Positions 35,516-44,470 are shown, counted from the first letter of the stretch. The stretch is DNA of 64,000 nucleotides from JABMMZ01 sp964438995 (GCA_964438995.1 CAYTMQ010000001.1:62001-126000), one strand, 5' to 3'. Notes: a model not told the origin generated them from the letters alone. Numbers and translations: made by a program.

Positions 35516-35555
35516 AAAATCCTGAAAAAAATTCAAAATATTTTTTCAGGATTTT
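35516..35555 (-). terminator. Rho-independent terminator of asnS
   Basis: Near-perfect stem of about 14 bp (AAATCCTGAAAAAA at 35517-35530 with TTTTTTCAGGATTT at 35541-35554) followed on the minus strand by a U-rich run, 36 bases past the asnS stop. Confidence 0.88.
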
Positions 35556-35590
35556 AAAAATATTGGTTGAAGAACAACCAAAAGGTGATT

Positions 35591-37105
35591 TTATGGCAAC
35601 AATCTGCCGTACATTCTAGGGAAAGGAATACTTTCTCTAACGTGTTTCAATTGACACAACCAAGTCACCAATCTTTCTAAACCTAATCCAAATCCAGCGT
35701 GAGGGACACTACCGTATTTTCTTAAATCCAAATACCATTCGAAAGCCTCCATTGGCAATTCGTGTTCGGTAATTTTTTCTCTCAACATGGCTTCATTGGT
35801 CTCTCTTTCTCCGCCACCTACAATCTCACCATATCCTTCTGGAGCTAAAACGTCAACACCTCTTGCAAATCTAGGATCAGCAGGATTGCGTTTCAAATAG
35901 AAAGCTTTCACCTCATGTGGCCAATCGTATACCATGATAGGCACATCAAACAATCTTGTAATTACTGTCTCGTCGCTACCACCTAAGTCGTTACCATATT
36001 GGAAGTTTTTAGCAGAAGCAATCCATTGAGGAATGTTTCTTTGTTGTTCTTCCAAATCTTTTAGCTCGTTTTTAAGTGTTGCGATTTTATTTTGGTTGAA
36101 ATTGATTTCACCTTTTTTCATGCCTGGAACAGCAATTTTTGCTTCTCTATCGGCAATTTCAGCAGTTATTTCTTTGATTTTTGATTCAACAGAGGCCAAT
36201 TCTTCTTCTAAAGATTTGATACTGTTTCTACCATTAACATCTTTCTCTCCTTTAATAATAGCAACCGCTTCGTCGTATGTAAGTCGAGGGAAAGGTTTTA
36301 AGCTAGATTCTAAGATGGTAGTATCTCTCTCAATTAGTTTCAATTCGTTTTGGCAATTTTCTAAAACATCTTTGATGACGAAATGCAAGAAAGATTCAAT
36401 CAAATCCATGTTTTGGAAGATGTCATAGAAAGCCATTTCTGGTTCTATCATCCAGAATTCAGATAAATGACGTCTTGTTTTACTCTTTTCAGCTCTAAAA
36501 GTCGGTCCAAAAGTGTAAATTTTACCAAAAGCCATAGCCATTGCCTCACCGTATAATTGACCACTTTGAGAAAGATAAGCAGGGTCGCCATAAAAATCTG
36601 TTTCAAAAAGGTTGGTTGTACCTTCACAAGCGTTGCCAGTAAATAATGGGGCATCCATTTGCACGAATCCTTCTTTCTGGAAGAATTTGTGAATGCTATA
36701 AATAATGGTATTTCTGATTCTAAGGATGGCCCATTGTCTTTGACTTCTCAACCACAAATGGCGTTTGTCCATAAGAAATTCTATACCGTGTTCTTTTTTA
36801 GCAATTGGGTATTCTTCAGCAAATTGATATACTTTCAAACTTGAAACGTGCACTTCATAACCGCCAATTTGGCGTTCATCTTTCACAACTGTTCCAGTTA
36901 ATTCAATAGCGCTTTCAAGACCTAGTTTTCCAGCATTATTGAAGTCCTCTTCATTGGTTTTAGTAGCATCTACAATACATTGACACACCCCGCTTCCATC
37001 GCGTAAATTTATAAAAACAAGGCCTTTACTGTCCCTCCTATTTGCAACCCATCCTTTCAGGGTCACCTCTTTTCCTTCGAAACTTGATAAATCCTTAATG
37101 TACAT
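35591..37105 (-). CDS. asnS: asparagine--tRNA ligase
   Basis: 504 residues, class II synthetase. N-terminal OB-fold anticodon-binding domain (about 10-110, GWVANRRDSKGLVFINLRDGSG). Motif 2 region TFRAEKSKTRRHLSEFWMIEPEMAF with conserved Arg and Glu; motif 3 region GFGLGLERLVTWL. About 60 residues near 295-360 are a charged helical hairpin (Glu/Lys-rich, Pro-Gly in the middle) inserted in the catalytic domain relative to the 466-residue E. coli enzyme. It charges tRNA-Asn. Divergent from rpoN with 76 bases between the starts. Confidence 0.95.
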   Translation of the reverse strand: MYIKDLSSFEGKEVTLKGWVANRRDSKGLVFINLRDGSGVCQCIVDATKTNEEDFNNAGKLGLESAIELTGTVVKDERQIGGYEVHVSSLKVYQFAEEYPIAKKEHGIEFLMDKRHLWLRSQRQWAILRIRNTIIYSIHKFFQKEGFVQMDAPLFTGNACEGTTNLFETDFYGDPAYLSQSGQLYGEAMAMAFGKIYTFGPTFRAEKSKTRRHLSEFWMIEPEMAFYDIFQNMDLIESFLHFVIKDVLENCQNELKLIERDTTILESSLKPFPRLTYDEAVAIIKGEKDVNGRNSIKSLEEELASVESKIKEITAEIADREAKIAVPGMKKGEINFNQNKIATLKNELKDLEEQQRNIPQWIASAKNFQYGNDLGGSDETVITRLFDVPIMVYDWPHEVKAFYLKRNPADPRFARGVDVLAPEGYGEIVGGGERETNEAMLREKITEHELPMEAFEWYLDLRKYGSVPHAGFGLGLERLVTWLCQLKHVRESIPFPRMYGRLLP

Positions 37106-37132
37106 TTTGAATAAAAATCTTTAATAAAACTG

Positions 37133-37140
37133 CAAAATTA
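37133..37140 (-). promoter_or_regulatory. -7 promoter box (TAATTTTG) for asnS
   Basis: Exact TAnnTTTG on the minus strand, 28 bases before the asnS ATG. A near-consensus box for rpoN (TTACTTTG, 37144-37151) begins 4 bases away on the other strand, so the two promoters lie back to back. Confidence 0.6.
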
Positions 37141-37181
37141 GTTTACTTTGCAGATATAATAGGCATCAAAATAAAAAATTC

Positions 37182-38669
37182 ATGTTAAAACAAACGCTCA
37201 GTCAAAAACTTTTGCAGAAATTATCTCCACAGCAGATACAATTTATCAAGCTGTTACAGATGACTACTGCCGATTTTGAAGAGCGTGTTGAACAAGAATT
37301 ATTAGACAATCCGGCTCTTGAAAAAGGTGATGATGATATGGATGCCACTACTTTCACTGCTTCAGAATCAAGAAAAGATGAGTTTAACAACGAAGATTCA
37401 TTGAACGATGACTTCAATAGTGTTGAAACTTTTTCTAATGATGAATTCGATGTATCTGAATTTTTAACCGGAGACGACAATACCGCCTCTTTTAAAATGA
37501 CAGATGATTATGGCGACGAAGAACAGAAGGAAATGCCAATTGCTTATCAACAAAGTTTCTATGATTTCTTAGTCGACCAAGTGCATGCTAATTTTGAAGA
37601 GGGCGATGACCTACAATTGGCTTTGCATCTGGTAGGAAATATAGAAGAAGATGGTTATCTAAGAAGAGATTTGAATGCCATAGTCAACGATTTAGCATTT
37701 ACAGAAAATATTGGTACCACCGAAGATCATTTGGAAAGAATCTTAACCAAAGTTCAAAACTTCGATCCTCCAGGCATTGGTGCTAGAAATTTACAAGAAT
37801 GCTTGTTGCTACAATTGTACAAAAAGGATTATGGTGGAAACAGAGCATTGGATTTGGCGGAACGCATCATTGCCGACCATATGGATGCTTTCGTTAAGAA
37901 GCATTACGACAAAATTAAGAGTGCTTTAAAAATCAATGATTCTGAACTGAAAGATGCCTTGAATGAAATCACCAAGCTCAATCCTAAACCAGGACTATCG
38001 CAATCGCAATCTGTTTCTCAATACATCATTCCAGATTTTACTGTAGTGAATGAAGATGGTGTATTAAGGGTGATTTTGAATTCTAGAAATGCGCCTGAAT
38101 TAAAGCTGAGCGCTTCTTACAGCGAGACACTACAAGCATACGACAAAGACAACGGTAAGGACAAAAATCTTAAAGATGCCGTTCAATACATCAAACAAAA
38201 GTTAGATGGCGCCAAATGGTTTATTGACAGTGTAAAACAAAGACAACAAACATTGCAATTAACCATGACAGCCATTGTAAATGCTCAAAGAGAATTTTTC
38301 TTGTACGGCGACGAGACCAGTCTGAAGCCAATGATTTTAAAAGATATTGCTGATAAAATTCAGATGGATATTTCAACAATTTCGCGTGTTGCCAATAGCA
38401 AATATGTGCAAACCGATTTTGGCATTTTTCCATTGAAATATTTCTTCAGTGAAGGTATCGTAAACGAGAGTGGCGAAGAAGTGAGCAACAGAGAAGTTAA
38501 AAAAATTCTAAGCGATGCTATTGCTGGTGAAAGCAAGAAAAAACCTCTAACAGATGAAGCTCTGATGGAATTGCTAAAAGAAAAGGGTTACAACATTGCT
38601 AGAAGAACAGTGGCTAAATATCGCGAGCAGTTAAACATACCTGTCGCTCGATTAAGAAAAGAACTCTAA
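37182..38669 (+). CDS. rpoN: RNA polymerase sigma-54 factor
   Basis: 495 residues. N-terminal Gln/Leu-rich region I (LKQTLSQKLLQKLSPQQIQFIKLLQM) for activator response, an acidic region II (about 50-110), the core-binding region, and the C-terminal RpoN box ARRTVAKYRE near 475, which contacts the -24 element. It needs AAA+ activators such as the one at 16115. The stop overlaps the ATG of the following lipoprotein gene by one base. Confidence 0.96.
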   Translation: MLKQTLSQKLLQKLSPQQIQFIKLLQMTTADFEERVEQELLDNPALEKGDDDMDATTFTASESRKDEFNNEDSLNDDFNSVETFSNDEFDVSEFLTGDDNTASFKMTDDYGDEEQKEMPIAYQQSFYDFLVDQVHANFEEGDDLQLALHLVGNIEEDGYLRRDLNAIVNDLAFTENIGTTEDHLERILTKVQNFDPPGIGARNLQECLLLQLYKKDYGGNRALDLAERIIADHMDAFVKKHYDKIKSALKINDSELKDALNEITKLNPKPGLSQSQSVSQYIIPDFTVVNEDGVLRVILNSRNAPELKLSASYSETLQAYDKDNGKDKNLKDAVQYIKQKLDGAKWFIDSVKQRQQTLQLTMTAIVNAQREFFLYGDETSLKPMILKDIADKIQMDISTISRVANSKYVQTDFGIFPLKYFFSEGIVNESGEEVSNREVKKILSDAIAGESKKKPLTDEALMELLKEKGYNIARRTVAKYREQLNIPVARLRKEL

Positions 38670-39121
38670 TGAAATACATTCAAATATTCATCATCTTATT
38701 TTGTATACCAATGGTGATACAATCTTGTAAAAAGAAAGATGAAATCATTGAGAAGAAGGCATATGAGCCATCTACAATGAACAAGTTTTTTGAAGATTAC
38801 ATCCTTAACAAGGACATTAAAATTACTGTTGCAAAATTTGAAGGAAGAGATACCTCAGCAATGTATGCAGATTACACATTCAAATTGCTAAAGAATACCT
38901 ATTACGATGGGCCCTTTGAAGCTAGGAATTCTAACGATACCTTCACGGGAACATGGCAATGCAACGATGACTATAGCAAATTAACCCTTAACATCAAAGG
39001 CAATTCAACTTTAGATTGGGTAAGTATCAATTGGAAATTTAAGAGTAAATCTTTTACAACTTTAGAGTTGATTCCATGGTTTGATACCGATGGAGATCGT
39101 TATGTTAAGTTTGTGCAGTAG
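38669..39121 (+). CDS. predicted lipoprotein, lipocalin-like
   Basis: 150 residues. Signal peptide with lipobox IQSC (Cys near residue 20), then a helical segment and a small beta-barrel-like domain (GTWQCNDDYSKLTLNIKG, WKFKSKSFTTLEL) of the kind annotated as lipocalin-like in Bacteroidota. The start overlaps the rpoN stop by one base, so it is translationally coupled to the sigma factor. Function unknown. Confidence 0.8.
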   Translation: MKYIQIFIILFCIPMVIQSCKKKDEIIEKKAYEPSTMNKFFEDYILNKDIKITVAKFEGRDTSAMYADYTFKLLKNTYYDGPFEARNSNDTFTGTWQCNDDYSKLTLNIKGNSTLDWVSINWKFKSKSFTTLELIPWFDTDGDRYVKFVQ

Positions 39122-39582
39122 ACTACTAATTAATCATTAACTAATTTTCCCTCCCGCTCATGCCGCGGGAAATGGCAATTACTTTTTTTTTGGCAACTTA
39201 GCGAAGCGTTCTCATGAGTGAAACGAATAAAAAAAAGTAATCAACTTAACGAAGTGATCTCACGAGCTTGCGAGTAAAAAAAGGCCACCACGGGTCAAAA
39301 TTTCAACAATGGCTTGCCCCTGCAATTCTAGTCCGACTCAGTCGGACTGCCATTATTGAAATTCTACGCACCCGTGGACTCAACCCGCACATTTCGATTC
39401 AAAAAATTCCTTATAGAGGTGAATCTAATTCTTAAAATAAGTGAACTAAAAGTTTCTATTGAAAATAGCTAATTTAATAAAAATAGTACTTTTAAATTTT
39501 CCATTTTGATTCATCCTTTTCTCAATCATTTAAAAGTTAATAACCAAGAAAAAACTTGAGATATTGTGTTATTTTTGATAAA
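39122..39582. other. 461-bp convergent intergenic region holding R1 copy B
   Basis: Apart from the R1 element at 39148-39392, the remainder (39393-39582) is AT-rich with no gene or clear signal. Confidence 0.7.
39148..39392 (-). repeat. R1 palindromic interspersed element, copy B (inverted, longer)
   Basis: Same order of hairpins as copy A when read on the minus strand. Main palindrome arms 39288-39311 and 39351-39377; the loop carries a perfect 8-bp inverted repeat AGTCCGAC / GTCGGACT (39330-39348) that is absent in copy A. The hairpin around GGCATGA is CCCGC / GCGGG here instead of CCCTGC / GCAGGG. Relative to copy A there are two insertions of 33 and 34 bases (39243-39275 and 39195-39228) that resemble each other, about 20 of 24 bases alike in their shared core. 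Confidence 0.85.
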
Positions 39583-40038
39583 CTACTTGACTAATATCTG
39601 AGCAGTGTGATCTTTGGTATCCACTTTCTCAATAATGTCCTCAATCTTTCCCTTCTCGTTGATGATAAAAGTAGTTCTGATTATACCCATGTACTTTCTT
39701 CCATACATAGATTTCTCGCCCCAAACACCATATTTCTCAGCTATTTTGGTGTTAACGTCAGCAATCAAATCGAATGGCAATTTGTATTTAGCGATGAATT
39801 TCTGATGTTTTACTTCTGTATCTGGACTGATGCCAATAACAGCATAACCAGCTTTTAACAAACGTTTGTAGTTATCCCTTAAATCACAAGCTTGCGCTGT
39901 ACAGCCTGGAGTGTCGTCTTTTGGATAAAAATATATAACCAATTTTTTACCCTCAAATTCTTTGAGCGTTCTAATATTGCCGTTTTGATCGGTGCCTTTA
40001 AAGGCTGGGGCTTTCTTTCCTATTTCTAAATGCGTCAT
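39583..40038 (-). CDS. bcp: thioredoxin-dependent thiol peroxidase (Bcp/PrxQ)
   Basis: 151 residues, normal length. The peroxidatic Cys lies in DDTPGCTAQACDLRD, with the resolving Cys five residues later, the pattern of atypical 2-Cys PrxQ enzymes. N-terminal block GKKAPAFKGTDQNG. It reduces organic peroxides and H2O2 in the cytoplasm. Its start overlaps the stop of the M23 peptidase by 4 bases; last gene of the FAH/M23/Bcp operon. Confidence 0.95.
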   Translation of the reverse strand: MTHLEIGKKAPAFKGTDQNGNIRTLKEFEGKKLVIYFYPKDDTPGCTAQACDLRDNYKRLLKAGYAVIGISPDTEVKHQKFIAKYKLPFDLIADVNTKIAEKYGVWGEKSMYGRKYMGIIRTTFIINEKGKIEDIIEKVDTKDHTAQILVK

Positions 40039-41750
40039 GGTATGTCTATTGATCGAACGTATTTTCTTTCGTTCAATCTATTGTCTCTAACAATTAATTC
40101 TATATTATGTTTTCCAGAGGCCAAAGGTGTCGGTATTCTGCCGTAAATACTGCCCGATTTTGAATCGTAATTCAACAATACCCAAACTCCATTGATGTAA
40201 AAATCAAAATCTTTAACACCTGCTAAATTATCACTGACTGAAAAGGAGAAGTAGCCATTTTTGTTGACGGTATTGACTTTTATTGTTGGTTTTATGGTAT
40301 CCAAAACCAATTGAAAAGTGCCGAAATCTCTAACTGGAACGTGGTATTGGTTGAGGTTTTTTAATTCACCAAAGTAGTTTCTACCATCGTTACATCTCAC
40401 TAAATATTTATCATGGTGTACCATTTGAGTAAGATTCAATTTATATACCAACACCATTTTTTTATCCAGTGGAACCAATGGATTTCCTATTGTAAATGTA
40501 CCATTTGAATTTTGAGTATAAGGCAAATAATAATCGTGATACAAGGTATTTGATGGGAAAGAAACAGAGAAGTGGTTATTGATATCTATTAATTGGTCTT
40601 TGCCCGATTTTACAAGTTTGACATTCTTATTGTGGGCGATGTAATCAGACACTCTTCTACCATTTTCATTTCCTACGAAAATGAGTGTTTTTTCTGAACT
40701 ATTGCCATAAACATCTTTAACAACAATTTTAAATTCAACTGGTATAGAATCTTTGATGGTGAACCAACCATTGCTTGGAGAATTTTTCCAAAAATCAAGT
40801 GTGCTGCCATCATCCTTGAACAATTTATGCATTCGTATACCTTCATTTTTATGCCTTCTATAATCAACATAATTGTTGTGCATTCTTATTTGAGAAAACA
40901 TAAAACGTTCAATTCTACAATCGTAGAACAGTTTTCCACCTTTGTAAATTGAAATATAATTTACGCCATTGTTATCTCCCATAGAAGTGGCGTAATCTCT
41001 AAGATTAGCACCTAATGCGTAGGTTCCATAGGCTAGAGAATGTCTTTCAATAGCTACATGCACTTTCTTTTTCTTTTTACCTTTTTTAATGGTGTGTGTG
41101 GTATACATTGGCAAATTAACAGAGGGGTAGTGACCACTATACAATTTCACCAAAGAATCTTTTCCATAGAGATAAAAATTTAGAATAGAGGGTGCCATTA
41201 CATCTCTCATTTTAATGCCGCAGAGCAATGGATTAACTGGAGCTTCAGAGACGGTCTCTCTAATTTCGAAGTGCAAATGTGGTCCTTGAGAAGCGCCTGT
41301 ATTACCGCTATAGGCTACCAATTGACCTTTTTTTACTTGAAGTACATCAGCTTCAGGATATAATTCTACTTCATAATTTTGGAGTAAATACTGATTTTTT
41401 TCAATGTACCATTGTATCTCTTTTGGAAACTCATGAAGATGCGCATAAACACTGGTGTAACCATTTGGATGATTGATGTATAGAGCTTTTCCATAACCAG
41501 CGTTAGAAATATTGATTCTTGCTATATAGCCATCACCAATTGATAATACTGGTCGACCGATGACACCTCCCGTTCTGATATCCAATCCACCATGGAAGTG
41601 GTTAGGTCGCAATTCGCAATAAGTTCCTATGATTTCTATTTCGCCAGCAAAAGGAGGATCAAAATCATTTTGAGGGAACGATTTTGATGTCTGAGAGAAG
41701 GCATTCAGCCCGCAGAAACCAATGACAAAATAGATGAAGACTCTAATCAT
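40035..41750 (-). CDS. M23 family metallopeptidase (LytM-like)
   Basis: 571 residues. Signal peptide (about 1-19), then the M23 domain right after it (about 30-185): NHFHGGLDIRTGG with the His and Asp zinc ligands, VYAHLHEF and GPHLHFEIRET with the HxH pair. About 380 beta-rich C-terminal residues follow with no recognised family. All zinc ligands seem present, so it is probably an active peptidoglycan endopeptidase. Translationally linked to both neighbours (1-base and 4-base overlaps). Confidence 0.92.
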   Translation of the reverse strand: MIRVFIYFVIGFCGLNAFSQTSKSFPQNDFDPPFAGEIEIIGTYCELRPNHFHGGLDIRTGGVIGRPVLSIGDGYIARINISNAGYGKALYINHPNGYTSVYAHLHEFPKEIQWYIEKNQYLLQNYEVELYPEADVLQVKKGQLVAYSGNTGASQGPHLHFEIRETVSEAPVNPLLCGIKMRDVMAPSILNFYLYGKDSLVKLYSGHYPSVNLPMYTTHTIKKGKKKKKVHVAIERHSLAYGTYALGANLRDYATSMGDNNGVNYISIYKGGKLFYDCRIERFMFSQIRMHNNYVDYRRHKNEGIRMHKLFKDDGSTLDFWKNSPSNGWFTIKDSIPVEFKIVVKDVYGNSSEKTLIFVGNENGRRVSDYIAHNKNVKLVKSGKDQLIDINNHFSVSFPSNTLYHDYYLPYTQNSNGTFTIGNPLVPLDKKMVLVYKLNLTQMVHHDKYLVRCNDGRNYFGELKNLNQYHVPVRDFGTFQLVLDTIKPTIKVNTVNKNGYFSFSVSDNLAGVKDFDFYINGVWVLLNYDSKSGSIYGRIPTPLASGKHNIELIVRDNRLNERKYVRSIDIP

Positions 41751-42358
41751 TATTTGACAGCAAAATTCAAAAGTTCTTGACCTTCTAATTTGGCAATCAA
41801 TTGGTCGCCTATACTAACTTTTCCAACACCTTCAGGAGTACCAGTAAATATTAGATCTCCTGTTTTAAGTGTAAAATATTGAGAAACAAAAGCAATGATT
41901 TCGTCTACTTTAAATAGCATATCAGCTGTGTGACCTTTTTGCACCATTTCAGCATTTTTTTCTAAAGTAAAATGGATATCTTGGATATTTCTATCACCTA
42001 GCTCAATGAAATTTCCAACAACAGCAGAATGATCAAAAGCTTTAGCAAGCTCCCAAGGCAGACCTTTGGTTTTCAAATCAGATTGGATATCTCTAGCTGT
42101 AAAGTCGATACCAAGGGTAATTTGAGAATAGTATTTATGAGCAAATTGGGGTGCAATAGATTTGCCGATTTTATCAATTTTTACAACCAATTCAGTTTCA
42201 TAATGAACATCGTTACTAAAAGGAGGGATATAAAAATCTTCATTGTTTTTAAGCAAAGCAGTATCTGGCTTACAAAAAATAACGGGTTTATCTGGAATAG
42301 CATTTCCTAATTCCTTGGCGTGTAAACCGTAATTTCTCCCAATACAAATAATTTTCAT
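41750..42358 (-). CDS. fumarylacetoacetate hydrolase family protein
   Basis: 202 residues. Small FAH-family enzyme: GRNYGLHAKELGN, ETELVVKIDKIGKSI (metal-binding Glu), GIDFTARDIQ and FTGTPEGVG. Similar proteins are FAHD1-type acylpyruvate hydrolases or oxaloacetate decarboxylases/isomerases; the substrate is inferred only. It is the first gene of the operon with M23 and bcp. A -7 box ends 6 bases before the ATG. Confidence 0.9.
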   Translation of the reverse strand: MKIICIGRNYGLHAKELGNAIPDKPVIFCKPDTALLKNNEDFYIPPFSNDVHYETELVVKIDKIGKSIAPQFAHKYYSQITLGIDFTARDIQSDLKTKGLPWELAKAFDHSAVVGNFIELGDRNIQDIHFTLEKNAEMVQKGHTADMLFKVDEIIAFVSQYFTLKTGDLIFTGTPEGVGKVSIGDQLIAKLEGQELLNFAVK

Positions 42359-42363
42359 TGACG

Positions 42364-42371
42364 CAAAGATA
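42364..42371 (-). promoter_or_regulatory. -7 promoter box (TATCTTTG) for the FAH/M23/bcp operon
   Basis: Exact TAnnTTTG on the minus strand, 6 bases before the ATG. Confidence 0.65.
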
Positions 42372-42380
42372 CAAAAAACT

Positions 42381-42498
42381 GATTGATGTAACCGAACATC
42401 CGCGATGTCGGCAATCTTTGATTGATGCTCGGCAAGCCCTCATACATGCTGCGGGTTTCACCACAAAGGCGCAAAGTGCACAAAGGTTCACAAAGGTA
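42381..42498 (+). repeat. R2 direct repeat, copy a
   Basis: A bulged hairpin CCGAACATC / GATGTCGG (42392-42411) is followed by a 75-base unit at 42424-42498 (GATGCTCGGCAAGCC ... GCGGGTTTCACCACAAAGG ...). This unit recurs at 44354-44428 in the same orientation with about nine mismatches by eye. Confidence 0.75.
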
Positions 42499-42573
42499 GT
42501 ATCTCGACAATTACGATTAGAGGTTACCGCGTAGGAACCTTTTGCACTAAGATTTCAACTATTATAGCAAACC

Positions 42574-44220
42574 TCATTCTATCAATACTTTCACATCGTA
42601 TATCATTTCATCTCCAACCAAATGAATACAATATATACCAGAATTGATGGGGTTGTTTTTAAACATGATATTGAACTGTTCTAGAGAATTTGCAGTTAGG
42701 ATTAGTTTACCTTTAGAATCGAACAAATGAATGGCATTTAATTCAGAGGTCAATCCATCTATTTGTATTTCGTTACCATTGTTTATTGGATTTGGGAATA
42801 ATTTGATTGCGGAATTTTGAAGTCTATTGACAGACGTTTTAAAAGTGTATTTATAGAGTTCTTGACCAAGGGAGTCTTTGTCTACAGTTGCACCAAAATA
42901 CAAATCATTGTTGTAGCTAAAAAGTGAATTGACATTGCTGCCTTTTTTGCCAGGGTTAATGTCTAGTGCTAGTTTGGTTCCATTGGGAGTGCCATCAGAT
43001 TGCCATATTTCTGTCCCACTAGTGCTATCGACTGCATAAAAATACAAGGTATTTTTATGAATAACTTTTGAGAAAGGGTAAGATGAACCAGTGCCTGGAA
43101 TAATATCTTTTAAAATAGATGTTCCAGCAGGCGTGCCATCTGTAATGTATGCCTCAGAGCCTTCATTGATAGAAAGTGCATTGAAAACAATTTTATTATT
43201 TATAAATACTGGAGAACTAGGTGTTGAGCCATTACTTCCAGGATAAATATCCATTAATTGTTTGGTGCCAGAAACAGTTCCGTCAGTAATCCAAGGTTCT
43301 AAACCATCATTGCCATTGCTTGCTCTGAAAAACATCAAATTATTGTTTGCAAATAGCAAACCTGGATTAGATGCTCCACCTAGTTTGGAATTTATGTTCA
43401 TGAAAAGTTTTGTGTTTTGAGGGGTGCCATCAGTGTACCACAATTCAACACCATCAGAATCTTTACCATTTGCACCAAAAAATAATTTGTTTTTAAAGAC
43501 CATCAAACTTGGGAAACCTCCAACAAAAGAACTTTCTATACCAGCTTTAATATCTTTAAAAAGCACTGTGCCAGTATCAGTACCATCACTTCTCCACAGT
43601 TCATTTCCATATGCTGAAGTATTGGTAAAAAAGTAAACATGATTTCCATAAGCTGTTATGCCACTAGGGTCGCTATTAGAAATAGAGTTTATGTCTTTTA
43701 ATAAAACAGTTCCAGCAGTTGTACCATCGCTTATCCATAATTCTTTGCCTTTACCTATGGTCTGATCATCAAAAGCAAAGAAAATTTTGTTGTTGTGAAC
43801 GGTTAGATACATTTGTCCATTTGGGTTTTGTATCGACAAAGAACCTAGATCTTTTACCATTTCTGTTCCAACCGTGGTCCCATTGGTTTTCCAAAGCGAC
43901 CATTTAAAGCTTGCTGTTCTAGCAACGAAGTAACAGAATCCATTCATTACGACAGGTATTGTGGTTGTGGTGCCGCTCCCTGGGCCTGGATTGATATCCT
44001 TAAGTAAAATAGTGCCAGCATCGGTTCCATCACTGAACCAATATTCTGTTCCATAAGTAGCAGTACTAGCTGTTAAAATAAATCCACCATTAAAGTTGCC
44101 AACAATAAAAGGATTAGAACTCGATTTTCCCGAATTAAAATCTTTTACCAGTGTTTGTGCATGAAGATTCAATTTAAATAATGCAATTAGTGAGATAGTA
44201 ATTTTCCATTTCATGGGCAT
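42574..44220 (-). CDS. secreted ELWxSDGT-repeat protein, T9SS cargo
   Basis: About 548 residues from ATG 44220 (ATG 44214 is equally possible; the TTG at 44229 less so). Signal peptide ends at LHAQ. At least eight repeats of about 50 residues carry the core ELWxSDGTxxGTxLxKDI, for example GKELWISDGTTAGT and GNELWRSDGTDTGT, over about residues 25-455. This suggests an eight-bladed beta-propeller-like fold. A T9SS type A sorting domain closes the protein (LFPNPINNGNEI ... GIYCIHL). Function unknown; the family is common in gliding and predatory bacteria. R2 and R3 repeats flank the gene. Confidence 0.85.
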   Translation of the reverse strand: MPMKWKITISLIALFKLNLHAQTLVKDFNSGKSSSNPFIVGNFNGGFILTASTATYGTEYWFSDGTDAGTILLKDINPGPGSGTTTTIPVVMNGFCYFVARTASFKWSLWKTNGTTVGTEMVKDLGSLSIQNPNGQMYLTVHNNKIFFAFDDQTIGKGKELWISDGTTAGTVLLKDINSISNSDPSGITAYGNHVYFFTNTSAYGNELWRSDGTDTGTVLFKDIKAGIESSFVGGFPSLMVFKNKLFFGANGKDSDGVELWYTDGTPQNTKLFMNINSKLGGASNPGLLFANNNLMFFRASNGNDGLEPWITDGTVSGTKQLMDIYPGSNGSTPSSPVFINNKIVFNALSINEGSEAYITDGTPAGTSILKDIIPGTGSSYPFSKVIHKNTLYFYAVDSTSGTEIWQSDGTPNGTKLALDINPGKKGSNVNSLFSYNNDLYFGATVDKDSLGQELYKYTFKTSVNRLQNSAIKLFPNPINNGNEIQIDGLTSELNAIHLFDSKGKLILTANSLEQFNIMFKNNPINSGIYCIHLVGDEMIYDVKVLIE

Positions 44221-44275
44221 AAGACACAATAAAGGTAGCAGATGTTGCCCGAGTTTAACATTGAATAAACTAAAC

Positions 44276-44330
44276 CTGCAGCGAAGTCACATTCACCACA
44301 TATATGAAACCTTATAAAACAGCCCGAGGG
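44276..44330 (+). repeat. R3 direct repeat, copy a
   Basis: 55-base unit beginning CTGCAGCGAAGTCAC and ending AAAACAGCCCGAGGG; it recurs at 45461-45515 in the same orientation with about seven mismatches by eye. Confidence 0.75.
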
Positions 44331-44353
44331 GCAGCCACCGAGGGAATGACCAT

Positions 44354-44428
44354 GATGCTCGGCAAGCCTGAATGCATGCTGCGGGTTTCACCACAAAGGT
44401 GCAAAGGACGCAAAGGTTCACAGAGGAA
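44354..44428 (+). repeat. R2 direct repeat, copy b
   Basis: Second copy of the unit at 42424-42498, same orientation; the two copies flank the ELWxSDGT-repeat gene. Confidence 0.75.
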
Positions 44429-44470
44429 GTAGAGGTTTCTGTTTGTTGTTATTTTATCATGTGGTATACT

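Larger units (their letters stand above)
35171..35590. other. 420-bp AT-rich spacer upstream of the OmpA-domain gene
   Basis: Contains the -7 box at 35177, a 9-bp inverted repeat TTTTTCATC / GATGAAAAA (35280-35307, 10-base loop, no U tract on either strand) and the asnS terminator at 35516-35555. I see no gene in it. The length and AT content are unusual for this dense region. Confidence 0.6.

Noticed and set aside
36033..36428. Plus-strand ORF of 131 codons opposite asnS
   Set aside because: Mirror of the charged helical insertion; hydrophobic Ser/Phe/Leu composition comes from the reversed Glu/Lys codons.
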